Shown piece after piece: positions 1 through 10,020 of a DNA stretch of 64,000 bases. Under the pieces are notes generated by a model. The model saw only the letters and a program-made list of their open reading frames with translations, was not told the origin of the DNA and ran no database searches. The stretch comes from Apodospora peruviana (Eukaryota > Ascomycota > Sordariomycetes > Sordariales > Lasiosphaeriaceae), in NCBI GenBank assembly GCA_033439685.1, contig JAUEDM010000004.1, positions 868,001 to 932,000 of the forward strand, read 5' to 3'. Positions within the stretch are counted from its first letter, which is position 1. Every line of letters begins with the position of its first letter. A program made the translations under genes and the position numbers.

Positions 1-122
1 GATAAGAAATTCGATCCGAAACCTAGCACAGACACTATAAAATCTGGTGCAGCTAATTTCCGTAAGTCTCTTTCATGATTTCAAAAAGAAAAGAGTCATG
101 TCAGGATCCATCAGAAGGATAG

Positions 123-215
123 GGGCCACCCGGGGATTGAACCCGGGACCTCTCGCAAGAATTGCTCAGGTTTCAAAAACCCTAAGCGAGAATCATACCA
201 CTAGACCAGCGGCCC
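123..215 (-). tRNA. tRNA-Pro (AGG), intron-containing
   Basis: On the minus strand a complete cloverleaf can be folded. The acceptor arms are GGGCCGC at the 5' end and GTGGCCC at the 3' end. The T arm is CCGGG-TTCAATC-CCCGG. The anticodon stem TCTCGC/GCGAGA closes a seven-base loop that reads TTAGGGT once the intron is removed, so the anticodon is AGG (proline, CCU). A 22-nt intron (plus-strand 158-179) sits one base 3' of the anticodon, the canonical eukaryotic tRNA intron position. The spliced length of 71 nt is normal. The terminal CCA is not encoded, as expected for a nuclear gene. The short translated frame over this region is spurious. Confidence 0.96.
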
Positions 216-450
216 TTGTTGTTTGGATCTGTACGATAGATCGAAATTTGAAGTAATATATATCGTTTGAATATCGTGAGCATTGCGTTACTACCTCGTA
301 TAAATCCCCTCTCGTGAGTGGTACCTCATGGAAGCCCATTCCGTTCCAGACAAACAAACCAGAAATAGTCATAGGTGCTAAACAGGGGAAGACAAAAACA
401 TAGCAGAAAAGAAACAGTGTATCCCCACCCCCAGGTATATATGTCCATAC

Positions 451-1358
451 TCATTTTGTCCGTCTAGTTCTAGTCTTCTTCTCGAGCCCATGTTTCCTCT
501 GCCGATGTCTGAGGAGGTGGTCCGGTCTTGCAAACGTCTTTGAGGGACACCACTGACAACGGGACCTAGCGGTCGAGATGCCCTGTCCTTCAGCGAAGTC
601 GGGGTGCTTCGATTTAAGGTGCTTTTTCATGTCAGCTGAGTACTGGAATCCCTTGTTGCAGACCGGGCACTTTTCGGGTCTCTCGATCTTGCGTTGCTCT
701 CGCCTTTGTATGTTCAAACAGTGTTAATCAATCTTTCCGAGATGGCTGGATTGGTGATTGTTTCAAGGGGAACCTACGCGCTCAGAACGGGACAACTGGT
801 TTGTTGCCTGCGAGGTGTTCTCTGGTGAGAGTTCGTTTGTGGTTGGTCTCTTATTGCCGTCAATGGTGGAACTACCGTGATGCTGGCCTCTTGTGTCGAC
901 CCCGTGGGGAACTCCCAGGCTCCAGGCTGAGCTTGTGGTGCCCTGAGATTCATTGCAGGAGTGGTTGGGAAGTAGATATCCCCCGAGTCTGTGGGCGACG
1001 GTGTAAAGTGGTAGTTGGTGACCGACTGCATTGTCGAATTGCTGGTCGCCACAGCTGTCTGGCTGATGGACTCGTTGAATAACTCTCCCCCAAGACCTAG
1101 GCCGTAACTCAATCCCGAGTTCCAGTCAAGAAACGAGCTGGTGTTGGAAAAGAGTGCCGTCTCCCCGTAGGTGGTAGGGCAGAATAGGCCCGCTTCAGGG
1201 GGTGGTGGAAAGCTGTCTAGAGTCCCTCCTGCAAAGTCCTTCGGGTTGGCAGCAAGGAGGTCATCGACACCGTTCCATGTTGGGTCCAGCTCGAAGTTAA
1301 TCCCATCCATTGAGTTGAGCCAGTCAAAAGTGAACTCGTCTCCTGGGGCTCTATCCAT
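451..1358 (-). CDS. C2H2 zinc-finger protein, two coding exons
   Basis: Proposed exons are 1358-778 and 703-451, joined across a 74-nt intron with a GTAGGT donor, a TTAAC-type branch site and a CAAAG acceptor. The product is 277 residues. The first 190 residues are acidic and rich in Ser, Thr, Pro and Phe, like an activation domain. Two C2H2 fingers follow at the C-terminus: C206-x2-C209 with H221/H226, and C242-x2-C245 with H259/H264. They are linked by a Gly/Ser stretch, and the tail is basic. This suggests a nuclear DNA-binding regulator; the target is unknown. The start is the only Met that keeps the acidic region in frame, but a further upstream exon cannot be excluded. The AAAG acceptor is weaker than usual, which is the main uncertainty. 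Confidence 0.8.
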
Positions 1359-2905
1359 CTTGGGTTGCCGATATGGGCTCCGAAACTTGGTGGTTGTTGA
1401 TGTTGTGTAAATTGCAATGCTTGTTTTCGAAACTGCTTTTGGCGATGTTTTGCTATCCGTAGTCTTACTAGCCTACGGATTCAATTGGTGGTCGGTACCT
1501 TTTTGTGACGTTATTCCAGGTCACCAATCTCTTGATCACAAGGCATCAGTGGACTGTGAAGGGCCAGGGAAAGTAGGGGATGGTGAACGGAAACACACCT
1601 TGTCCAGAAGATATCCATGCAGCTCATCCCAAGCACCATCTTCCTTCCATAGTCTACCACTACGGCCAAGGTCCCAAATGTGTTGTGGACTGGACCTCTC
1701 CCCATCTTTGCATCGGGATCTCGCATCTGACATTCTCGTACACAAGGCATCTAGCTGCCGCCATAAAAATGTTGTGACTGGCAACCTCCGTTGCGGACAA
1801 CAACAGCAGAGATGGGATCCCAATATAAAAAAAAGGATTTGTCCAGCCCACAACAGACTCTGAACAATTGAGAAGCCGAAGAGATTCAAACTCTGAAATA
1901 AGCCGCCGTGTCAGTCACCAAAACTTCATCATTCAATCAGAGGCGAGCTTACGAATTGTCCAAGAGGAAGGAAGGCCATTGACTCGAAGTTGAGCAGGAG
2001 GCGCCATGTTGCAACACCCGGAAGCAGTCCCGGGCACTGCTGCTCATTACTGCTTCCGGGCATCGCGGTCGCCTGCTGCTCGAAGGGCACCCGTCCGACG
2101 AAAAAGGGGTTCGCTAAGTAGGGGATAATATAAGTAGGCCGTGCAATAGAGGACACGGCCTGAAGTGAGTAAGGGCTAGGATTGGTGGGACGGTCAGGGT
2201 TGTGTGAAGTAGGAGTGGTGAGTAAAGAGAAACCTGAAGAATGGGGAGACGGCTTAGAATTTAACTGAGTGAGCCCCTCACCAGTACAAGCTGAGACTGA
2301 GATGCCAGCCACTCGACGCGCTCTGCAGATGTATCTAGATGTATCCTGTAAAGAGCAGTGATTGGAGGGTTTGGAGGACGACACGTCGGACATGTTCTAT
2401 CGACTTCCCCGGCTGGCAGTCGGCTATCTGGGTATTCGACGCACTTCGGTATCACCTGGGGACATCATTGGTGCCACCAATGCCCAACAACCAACCACAA
2501 TAAGGGGGCTTGGAGGCATACATGTCATATCTTCACAGTCACTGGGATTGGCTTCTTGCAGGATTCAGGAATTATGGGTTTTGGCAACCGGAGTTTCCCA
2601 TCAATGCATCGAGTCATTGACTGGACAAAAATATGACACAAGAGCAGCTTGCGCATTTGTGCCGGACATATTACTATTATCGCTCAACGCCCTTGCTTGC
2701 ATAGGAGGCCAAAACTAGAGCCATTTGCTCTCAGAATGCAGTTGCCAACCACCCTCTCCTCGCCACGAGTCATGAAGACAAAACCTCTCCCAGGAACTCA
2801 TCACATGGAGACTGACTGACCCACCCAAGGCAAAGCACACTTGATCTACCAACGCTCCATTCTGACTTTCCAACAATCCAATCGGGACCACGCACGATTC
2901 GAAAA
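1359..2905. other. Intergenic, no supported gene
   Basis: Several open frames cross this stretch, including a 154-codon minus-strand frame at 1929-2393. None shows a recognisable domain, codon bias or splice-linked continuation. It probably holds the 5' leader and promoter of the C2H2 gene. Confidence 0.6.
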
Positions 2906-2997
2906 TCGGGTATGGTGTAGCGGTAACATCGTTGACTCTCACTTCTCAGAAGTGTCTGTTCTCTCAACAGCCCCGGGTTCGACTCCCGGTATCCGAG
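2906..2997 (+). tRNA. tRNA-Glu (CTC), intron-containing
   Basis: The acceptor arms TCGGGTA and TATCCGA pair over seven positions with one G-U, followed by discriminator G. The T arm is CCGGG-TTCGACT-CCCGG. The anticodon stem GTTGA/TCAAC closes a loop reading CTCTCAC after removal of a 21-nt intron (2942-2962), giving anticodon CTC (glutamate, GAG). The intron lies one base 3' of the anticodon. Spliced length is 71 nt. A degenerate partial copy of this gene, including part of the intron, lies near 18.7 kb. Confidence 0.96.
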
Positions 2998-3658
2998 TCT
3001 TTATTCTTTTTGCCTCCATTGTGAGGATTGAATCGAGTCTGACTCACAGCCAGGAACCCCTTCCATTTTCAAATGTAATTCGCCCTCTTTCAAGTTTCTA
3101 TGAAGTTGTGCGCCTCGGAGCCCGCAAAGGCAAATTGGCCAACCCTTGGACTTATAGTTGCGCCAAGACGGGCAGATGATCGTGCTGCGTGGCAGCGAGC
3201 CGGGGTGGCGAGAACGGCCATGCCAAAGCACGTATACGCATGGCAAACGTTGTTAATTACCTCTTTCCTCCAAGTTGCACAGTTGAGGTGGCGGGTGGTG
3301 ATAGCATCTCTGGCGGCTCTCAACCGGGTAGCACGGCTCTGAAAGAGTAAACTGAAACCATTGGATGTGAGTTCTATACTGAAAGAAATTTCATCAACCC
3401 ATTCTATCTATTTACTTTGGAGACAAGGAAAAGGAATTGTCTGTAAGTTAGGTTTCATGGCGAACGCCATGTCCAGCAAGGTCAACCCTCAAAGAGTTGG
3501 GCTCCCGACACCCAAGCCAACTGCACAGTCCTAAGCCACAGCTACTGGGTAGTCGAGTAGCTAATTAGCCCCGTGTGCCGACTATGCAGTGGGAAAACCC
3601 GGTATCCTACAATAGGTAGCTGCACAGCTAGCTTCGTAAAGCCCTTCTCATGGTACAT
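2998..3658. other. Intergenic, no supported gene
   Basis: Nothing recognisable between the tRNA-Glu gene and the 3' end of the MFS gene. It probably contains the MFS 3' UTR. Confidence 0.6.
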
Positions 3659-5626
3659 CTACGCCTCCGGGGTGGTACTGCTCGGACTCCCAGTGCCCCT
3701 TTTGGCGTCCTTCTCCTTGTCCTTCTTAACACTGACCCACTCCTGCAACACGGAACCAAACACACTCAGACACGCAAGAACAACGGAGATGAGCCAGACC
3801 TGCTTCAAGGCATCAGAGTAGGAAGCAACGATCTGATCCACAAGCTCTGGATAGATCTTGCGTATCGATTCGGCAACTGCGCTCCCGCCAGTCGAAAGGA
3901 CGACTTGCGGATCAGCTGCGGGAGCCCGAATCGCCAGCTCGTGAACCAGATGGTCTTGGAAGACATTGTTTGCGACTGACAGCCACACGGTTCCGCTGAG
4001 AGTCTGCGCAAAGATGACCAGCGACGTTCCGATCGCGATGTCGCCCCCGAACAGGACTGTTTGCGGAACCATCAAGGATTGCTGTCCGCCGATGCCAGCG
4101 CCAATGCCCAGAAGCACAAGCGAACCGATCCTATTGTGAAGAAAGGGTTAAACCACATTTTATACCAGCGTTAGGCGGCTTGTCTTGTCTCACCAGTAAC
4201 CCTGGGTCGTGTCCACACCGAAGCGTGTAATCAGTCCCGCCGCAACGGACATAAACACTGTGGATGTGATCATTTGCGGCACGTAATATCCAATTTTACT
4301 CGTCTGTCAATTATGCGGGGTAACTTAGCACCCAGTTTAGAGAGTGAGAACTGAAAAAAAAAAAAAAAAAAAAAAAAAAAACCAAACTCACCATGAAGCC
4401 AGAGATGATCGCAACAACAGACAAGGGAACGGTTATCGCCAGAAAATTAACGCCCGATTGGTTGGCTGAAGTATCCAGGACAGCTTGGAACCAGAGTGGA
4501 ATGAATTGGATGAGAGGAAAGAGCATGCCGAACAGGGCGAATGAAAACCAGGCCGCAGTCGCCATGGACCGCATCTTGATGATGCGAACCGGGACAGTGG
4601 CGTCATCCCCTCTGCGATACTGAATGAAACCCCAGATGAGAATGGCAACCCCAAAGATGGTAAGTGTCAGTATGACTCTCCAATTGCTCCAGGGATAGAT
4701 ACTTCCACCCCATTGAAGGGCGAGCAGAAGACTAATGATGGCTGGAAGTAAGAAGATAGTACCTGGAAGATCGAGTTTTCCGAGAACTTGGCGGGCTGTC
4801 CGGGGACTGCTGGCAGAACGGGACCTCGTTGCGCTGGCTGGCAGATGGACCAAGAAGACAACGACGAGGAAAGTTACTCCCCCAAGCGGGAGGTTGAGCC
4901 AGAAACACCAGCGCCATGTGACATAGTCGGCAAAGGCTCCGCCGATCGTCGGTGCAATGATCTGTGCAATACCAATTGAGCTGCCTATCGCCGAGGTGAC
5001 TTTGGGACGATTGTGCAGCGGTACAGTATGGGTCAGGATGATAAGGGCTCCGGTCAAGACGCCGACCGCTCCGAGCCCGGCGACTGCTCGGCCGACAATC
5101 AGGACCGGCGAGTTCGGCGCGGCGGCGCAGAGGATGGACCCGACCTCAAAAACTCCCAGCATACCGAGGAAGAGCCATTTGATGCTAAACTCAGCAAAAA
5201 GTTTGCCAAACATCAGCTGGAAGGAGCATCCTGTCAGCAGGTAGGCAGAGCCGTACCACCCGATGTCGGGAAGGGAGTCAAATTCGGCAGCGATCTTGGG
5301 GATGGCGGTGGCTATGATCAACCGGTCCTGTTGGAAGTTTTTGTTAGGACGATTGGTGAAAGATTGTTGAAGGAGGAGGAGGAGGATGTCCTTACCAGAC
5401 CGGTACAGAGCACTCCGAGGAACAAGCCGAAACAAATGAAGAAGAGGCTGAACCCGGATGGGTACTCTTGCAGTATCTCCCTTGGTGCTTCCGTGGATGG
5501 AGCAATATGATCATGATCGGACAAGTCTAACGGGGACTTTTCGGGTACATCTGCCTGCGCATCTACGCTTGGTAAATGCCTAGATAAACACACAGTCAGC
5601 TGAGGCGTGTTCTTCTGGTAGGACAT
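3659..5626 (-). CDS. MFS multidrug/toxin exporter, DHA2 (14-TM) type, four exons
   Basis: Exons are 5626-5396, 5327-4392, 4303-4194 and 4130-3659, giving 582 residues, the usual length of fungal 14-helix DHA2 drug:H+ antiporters. After a ~50-residue acidic cytosolic N-terminus, helix 1 runs directly into LDRLIIATAIP across the first intron; this is the family motif usually seen as LDxTIVxxALP. WYGSAYLLT follows at the helix 2 position, and a GRAVAGLGAVG segment matches the conserved R-x3-GxG motif. Further hydrophobic segments continue to a C-terminal helix, and the tail is Lys/Ser-rich. Intron phases (0, 0, 2) agree with the frame on both sides. The third intron (plus-strand 4304-4391) carries a 28-nt T tract on the coding strand. 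The gene is divergent from a Zn2Cys6 regulator 0.9 kb away, which suggests regulated efflux. The substrate cannot be read from the sequence. Confidence 0.93.
4354..4381 (-). repeat. 28-nt poly-T tract (poly-A on plus strand) inside an MFS intron
   Basis: An uninterrupted run of 28 A on the plus strand is poly-T in the sense of the MFS transcript. It is followed at once by CAG, which makes a textbook-looking acceptor. Splicing there would put the next exon out of frame. The in-frame acceptor is TTGACAG about 50 nt further on. Confidence 0.95.
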
Positions 5627-6529
5627 CTGCTTGGTAAGGCTTGCTCTTTTGTCACGATACGGGTGCCCATGTTCGCTGCAATGGGAGTAGTCGACATGAC
5701 GGGATATATGGACACAGAGAACACCTGGAATGGAGATTTACTTTGGATGCAAGATTTCGGCAAACAGAAAGACTTATATCGATGGAACTCATTTTCGGTG
5801 CAGTATGATTCACCGAGTCCGAGCAACCTGATGCTTCTGAGAGTTAATCTGAATTCAAATCGTAAATACAATCCAATACGCGATATGCCGTTCCCATCTT
5901 CAAAAGGTTGCACCTGGTACTGTGCCGGTTGGGCGAAATGGCGGTTGGGGCACCGGGCCGGGCAGTCAGCTGGGGACTGCTGCAACCGCGAAGTGCCTCC
6001 GGGTTGGGATGGGCGAACTGGAACGGGATCGGCTGTATATTTAGTCTGTAGAGTACGTAGGAGCATTTGCGTGCGTACCGTCCGCTCTTACCGTGAATAC
6101 GCCCACAGCGATGAGTCGTTGCCTCCGTGGCTAGGGTACGCTTCTGACTTACACACGGCTTCGGCCATCAGAATATTAGCCGATGCCCGATTGGCCCCAT
6201 TAAATTTGCCCAAAAGGGAAGCAGCGTCAATGATTTGTCACGTATTGCATAATTTCCATATGGCCGATTTTATTTCCCGATCCCGATCCAAATCATCACA
6301 CAGCAACTTCCATCCAAACAATCGGTCGGCAGAGTCTTCCCACTCACTCCCGATTCTCTGGACCTCAGTGCCCACTATTGATTTGACCATAGCCGACGAC
6401 CCGAATTCTCAACCGCCCGGATCGGCTAACACGACCTACGGTGATTGACGCGGTAACTGTGACACAATCGACGGCGTATCGAGCTACTCCTACTCCGGCC
6501 GTCCGTCGCCCCAGGATACCTTGACCGAC
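5627..6529. promoter_or_regulatory. Shared divergent promoter of the MFS exporter and the Zn2Cys6 factor
   Basis: This 903-bp region separates two head-to-head start codons. It contains a CGG-N8-CCG dyad (5942-5955), the kind of everted or inverted CGG half-sites bound by Zn2Cys6 dimers. It also contains a perfect GCAGTC/GACTGC inverted repeat with a 7-nt spacer (5962-5980), and CGG-rich stretches near 6340 and 6415. A 261-codon frame at 5663-6448 on the plus strand crosses the region, but it has no domain and no coding-like bias and is taken as chance. Confidence 0.55.
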
Positions 6530-8900
6530 ATGTCAAGCGACAGCGGAAGAGACCGCACTCGCGCCTGTGTGTACTGCAACAAGTCCAAGACGAGATGCAC
6601 TTGGCCCGGCGAGCCTGGTGTGGGGAACTGTCACCGGTACGTAAAATTCGTTTCCTTTTCTACCCGTTTTCCTTTCACCCTAACTCATCTTCTCTGTTTC
6701 TTTTCTCTTTTTTGTCTCCAACTTCCCGCTTAATACTTGTCTTTTCTTCAGCTGTTTCTATTTGGTGCTCCTTGTTCTTGATTCGAGATTTTCCGTTTGA
6801 GCCGTGGCGTGTCGTTGAAATCATCAGCTTACGAATCTTAGGTGCGGTCGGCTGGGCCGCACATGCGGTCTACCTGAACAGCGAGAAAGGCGGCGGCGTG
6901 GTCCATCAACGTGAGTGGCTCACTGTTTCACCTAAATTATCGCGATGACTAACCAAGCTGTCCACAAGACGTGTCGGCCAATTGGAACAGAAGATTGATG
7001 GCATCATGTCCCTTCTTAACGCCAGCCGCCAAGTCCAACAACCCTCGCCAGGGTCGTCGTCGTCACAGCCGAGTGAAGGCTCCTCCCAAACACCGGGTCT
7101 ATACCCTGTCGACATCGGCAGACACCCACGTCCACCCTCACCTCTCAGGGCGGGTGCCATGCTGGGTACTCTCGCCCGCGCCATGAACCCGTTCATGCAG
7201 ATTGATATAATTCCCGGCTTCCAGATTTCTCTTGAACAGGCACACGGTCTACTTGAGCTGTACAGGACCAGCTACTCGCCGCTCTTTCCCTTTATACCCA
7301 TTCCCGAGCACATGTCTGCCTGTGATTTGCTTGACGACAAGCCGTTTCTGTTTCGGACCATCATGCAAGTTGTCGCACCGCAGAGCCCCGCCGTCCAGCG
7401 AAACTTTTCTCGCTGGTTCCGCCTCTACATCGCCGAGCATGTCGTCGTTAACCTAGAAAAGCGAGTTGAGCTGCTGCAAGCAATAATACTTTTTGTCGCG
7501 TGGTGGGTCAGACATGTTATTGGATTATCTTGAGGTTGGCAACCGCAGCTAATCCCGACATAGGGGTGACTCCCATTTCTACATCGAATGTCCGGTCACA
7601 AGCTTGTTGCAGATAGCCGTCGGTCTGATGGCCGACCTTGGCTTGAACAAAGTTCCTAAAATTCCTGGCCACGCCCCCGAGACCATAATTGACGAAGCCA
7701 AGCGTATGAAAGGGATACTACGGGCAAAGGCACCTCACACTCTTGAGGATAGGCGCGCATTTCTCGCCTGCTACTATGTCAGCTCATTGTGCGTACCCGA
7801 TTCTCGAGCTAGCAGGAACGGCGGCACCGATTCTCTCGCAAATCCAGTTGGCTAACTTTAGAACAGAGCTTCGGTACTATTTCGACACGTCCCATCAGTG
7901 CCGTTTTATTGCGGCTATACAGAGGTATGCTGCGATATGCTCGAGAGGGAGATGGAATATGAGTCGGATGGAAGCCTAGTGGCCCTTATTCGAATGCAGC
8001 ACGTCTTGACCAGGATCAACGAGGTGCTGCCGAACCCCGAAACAGACGACAACAATGAGACCTGTGGGGTCTCTTTGCCCATGCGTATGGCCATGTCCAC
8101 GATTCGATCCGAGCTAGAGAGGGCTAGAAGCCTAGTGCCAACAAGCATCCAGAGCAAGTGTGAGTATGAGAGAACAAGTCCAACTGAGAACTCCAACCGC
8201 CCCCTATCGTACATATTCATCGTGGTGTGATGAGCTGCTGACAGAGTCAGGGTTCTTCAAGGTTGCCTATCACGGCACTCTCGTGCGGCTATACGAACCC
8301 GCGATTCATATGCGTCCATCGCCAGGTGGTTCAAGTGATATCGGCGAGAGAGGTCGACGACTTGAGGCGCTATGGTGCTGCCTTGACGCGGCCAAGGCAT
8401 TCTTCGATGCTTACGCCTCGATACCAGCCGAGGAGGGAGCGTACCTCCCTTTATCGACCTTCTCATGGCTGTCATTTGTTGTGATAACCGCCACTCGGTT
8501 TCTCTTCATCAACGACTCGGACTGGAACCCTCAGGTCGTATGTAAGGCCATTGATTTTGTGGGCATCACGCACCAGCTGAGTGAGTTGTGTGACCAAGCG
8601 GATCGCGTGGCGATGACACAGGAAGCGGAGAGAAAGAGGAAATTCATCGATGACAACAGAACAGTCATGTCGATGCACCGTGACAAACTCCGGTGGATAG
8701 GCTCGTGGTGTCAGTCAAAGCTGGTGCCTGCGGATGAGCCGCAGCCACCAGTGGCCGATATCGAGGCCAGGGAGCTCGATGCGGTGCCAAATTTCTGGCA
8801 GCAATGGGACTTGGATGGTGAATGGTGGCAAGGTGTGATGGACGACAGCAATTTTGGACAACAACAGCAGATGAGAAATCCTACCACTGGGCTGCCTTAG
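6530..8900 (+). CDS. Zn2Cys6 transcription factor with fungal-specific regulatory domain, six exons
   Basis: Exons are 6530-6636, 6842-6910, 6969-7502, 7564-7788, 7867-8159 and 8251-8900, totalling 1878 nt and 625 residues. The binuclear zinc cluster uses C13-x2-C16-x6-C23-x10-C34-x2-C37-x6-C44. The first intron interrupts it just before C37, a common arrangement. A basic linker (RERRRRG) and a short LEQKID coiled segment follow. The middle domain then carries the usual features of the fungal transcription factor family (Fungal_trans, PF04082): an FIPIPE block, the LLQAIILFVAW / GLMADLGL block and a later YHGTLVRLYEPA block. The last intron is the least certain; the chosen sites (T|GTGAGT and GTCAG|GG) avoid a stop and restore the conserved spacing. 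It sits divergently beside the MFS exporter, so control of that exporter is likely but unproven. Confidence 0.9.
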
Positions 8901-9742
8901 ACTGTTCGCCGGCTCGGTGTTAGAGATGCTGTTGTGGCACGCGAGCGCGCCTCCCTGCGGAATTGTGGAAAAGGGGCTAATAGCTAAGCGCGGTGACGCG
9001 ATTCGGGTCACAACTCCTTACACAACTCACGACCAACGCCCCGGTGCCCATCCGATGGATGCACCACTTGCTGCGGTCAGGCGCTTTAGATCGTCCGTCC
9101 TACCAAACCTGACAGATTGCTGGGCCGCATAGGGCTAGCTTATGCAGGACGGGCGGGGTCCCGACTCCCGAGGGTATGGATTGAGGGGTGGGCCGCGCCG
9201 CCTGCGAGCTCGGATTAGTGCTTCGCAATTCGCATTCGGGGCAAGCTGTTGTCAATGGGAATAATGGCGGTGACTTCGTCACAGTCCTGCGCGAATCAGC
9301 GCAGCTATGTGGGATTTCTCCACGTGCTGGCTTAGCTTCGACCGAATCCTTGCTGACTTACCGGCTGCCTGATCGAATCAGGCCAATCACTCGCACCATG
9401 GCTTGTATACACCTTGTTAACAGATTCGGGAGACAAACTAGGAAAGGGCATTGTCGTCCGAAAGCGATTTTGTCCTAGCTACCCTATCCGGCATACCGAG
9501 CTGCAGACTGCATACGCAGTAACCGTGTACTCCATACCTCGGCCGTCGCAACTCTCCTGTATATATAGTCGCGGAAAGCATCGACGAGAGTTTGAGTTTT
9601 GGATTTCATCATCAGCAACCATCACTTAACCGGCTCTCTTCAGTCAAACACAGTATCAAACACGTTGCTTCAAAGCAATAATTCTGAAATAAGCTCAACT
9701 CCCATCCCAACTTTCTTTCTCAGACATACAAACATCTTCAAA
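8901..9742. other. Intergenic region with promoter of the 73-residue protein gene
   Basis: No coding sequence is supported. The right part is a long pyrimidine- and A-rich leader, with a TATA box at 9560 and a CATCTTCAAAATG start context. Confidence 0.6.
9560..9567 (+). promoter_or_regulatory. TATA box of the 73-residue protein gene
   Basis: TATATATA lies about 180 bp upstream of the start codon at 9743, a spacing consistent with a leader of ~130-150 nt. Strong TATA boxes with long leaders are typical of stress- or development-induced fungal genes. Confidence 0.5.
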
Positions 9743-10020
9743 ATGTCGGACAAGCCGAGCCAGCCCTCAGACAAGACCAACTGGGATCCCCTCCTGAAGC
9801 ACTCCTCTGCGCTCGGGATCCTGAAGCCGGGCATCGTCTTCAGCAGCAGCAGCGGTGGCTATGGGTCGAGCTCGAGCTCATCGTCCACCGGTTATCCGAG
9901 CAGTGGAAGCAAAACCAGCGGCGGGAGCTCCTATACTTCCGGACAGGTATGTCGCTGAAGACCGAGATGAACACCACCTGAGGTACTGACAAGCATTCAC
10001 AGAGCGGACGTTCCAAGTAA
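9743..10020 (+). CDS. Small Ser/Gly-rich protein, 73 residues, two exons
   Basis: Exon 1 is 9743-9946 and exon 2 is 10003-10020, joined over a 56-nt intron (GTATGT donor, GTACTGAC branch region, CACAG acceptor). The last residues are SGRSK. The N-terminal third is polar with a short amphipathic stretch (NWDPLLKHSSALGILKPG). The rest is a low-complexity Ser/Gly/Tyr region. There is no signal peptide and no Cys. Function is unknown. The strong TATA box, the CAAAATG start context and the long leader suggest a highly or conditionally expressed small soluble protein. The matched intron and in-frame stop argue that it is real despite its size. Confidence 0.72.

Noticed and set aside
1929..2393. 154-codon minus-strand frame
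   Set aside because: Pro/Ser/Thr-rich translation with no domain, no clear splice connection to the C2H2 gene downstream.
5663..6448. 261-codon plus-strand frame in the MFS/Zn2Cys6 intergenic region
   Set aside because: It has no recognisable domain, an odd residue mix, and fills a region expected to be a promoter. Chance open frames of this size occur in GC-rich fungal DNA.
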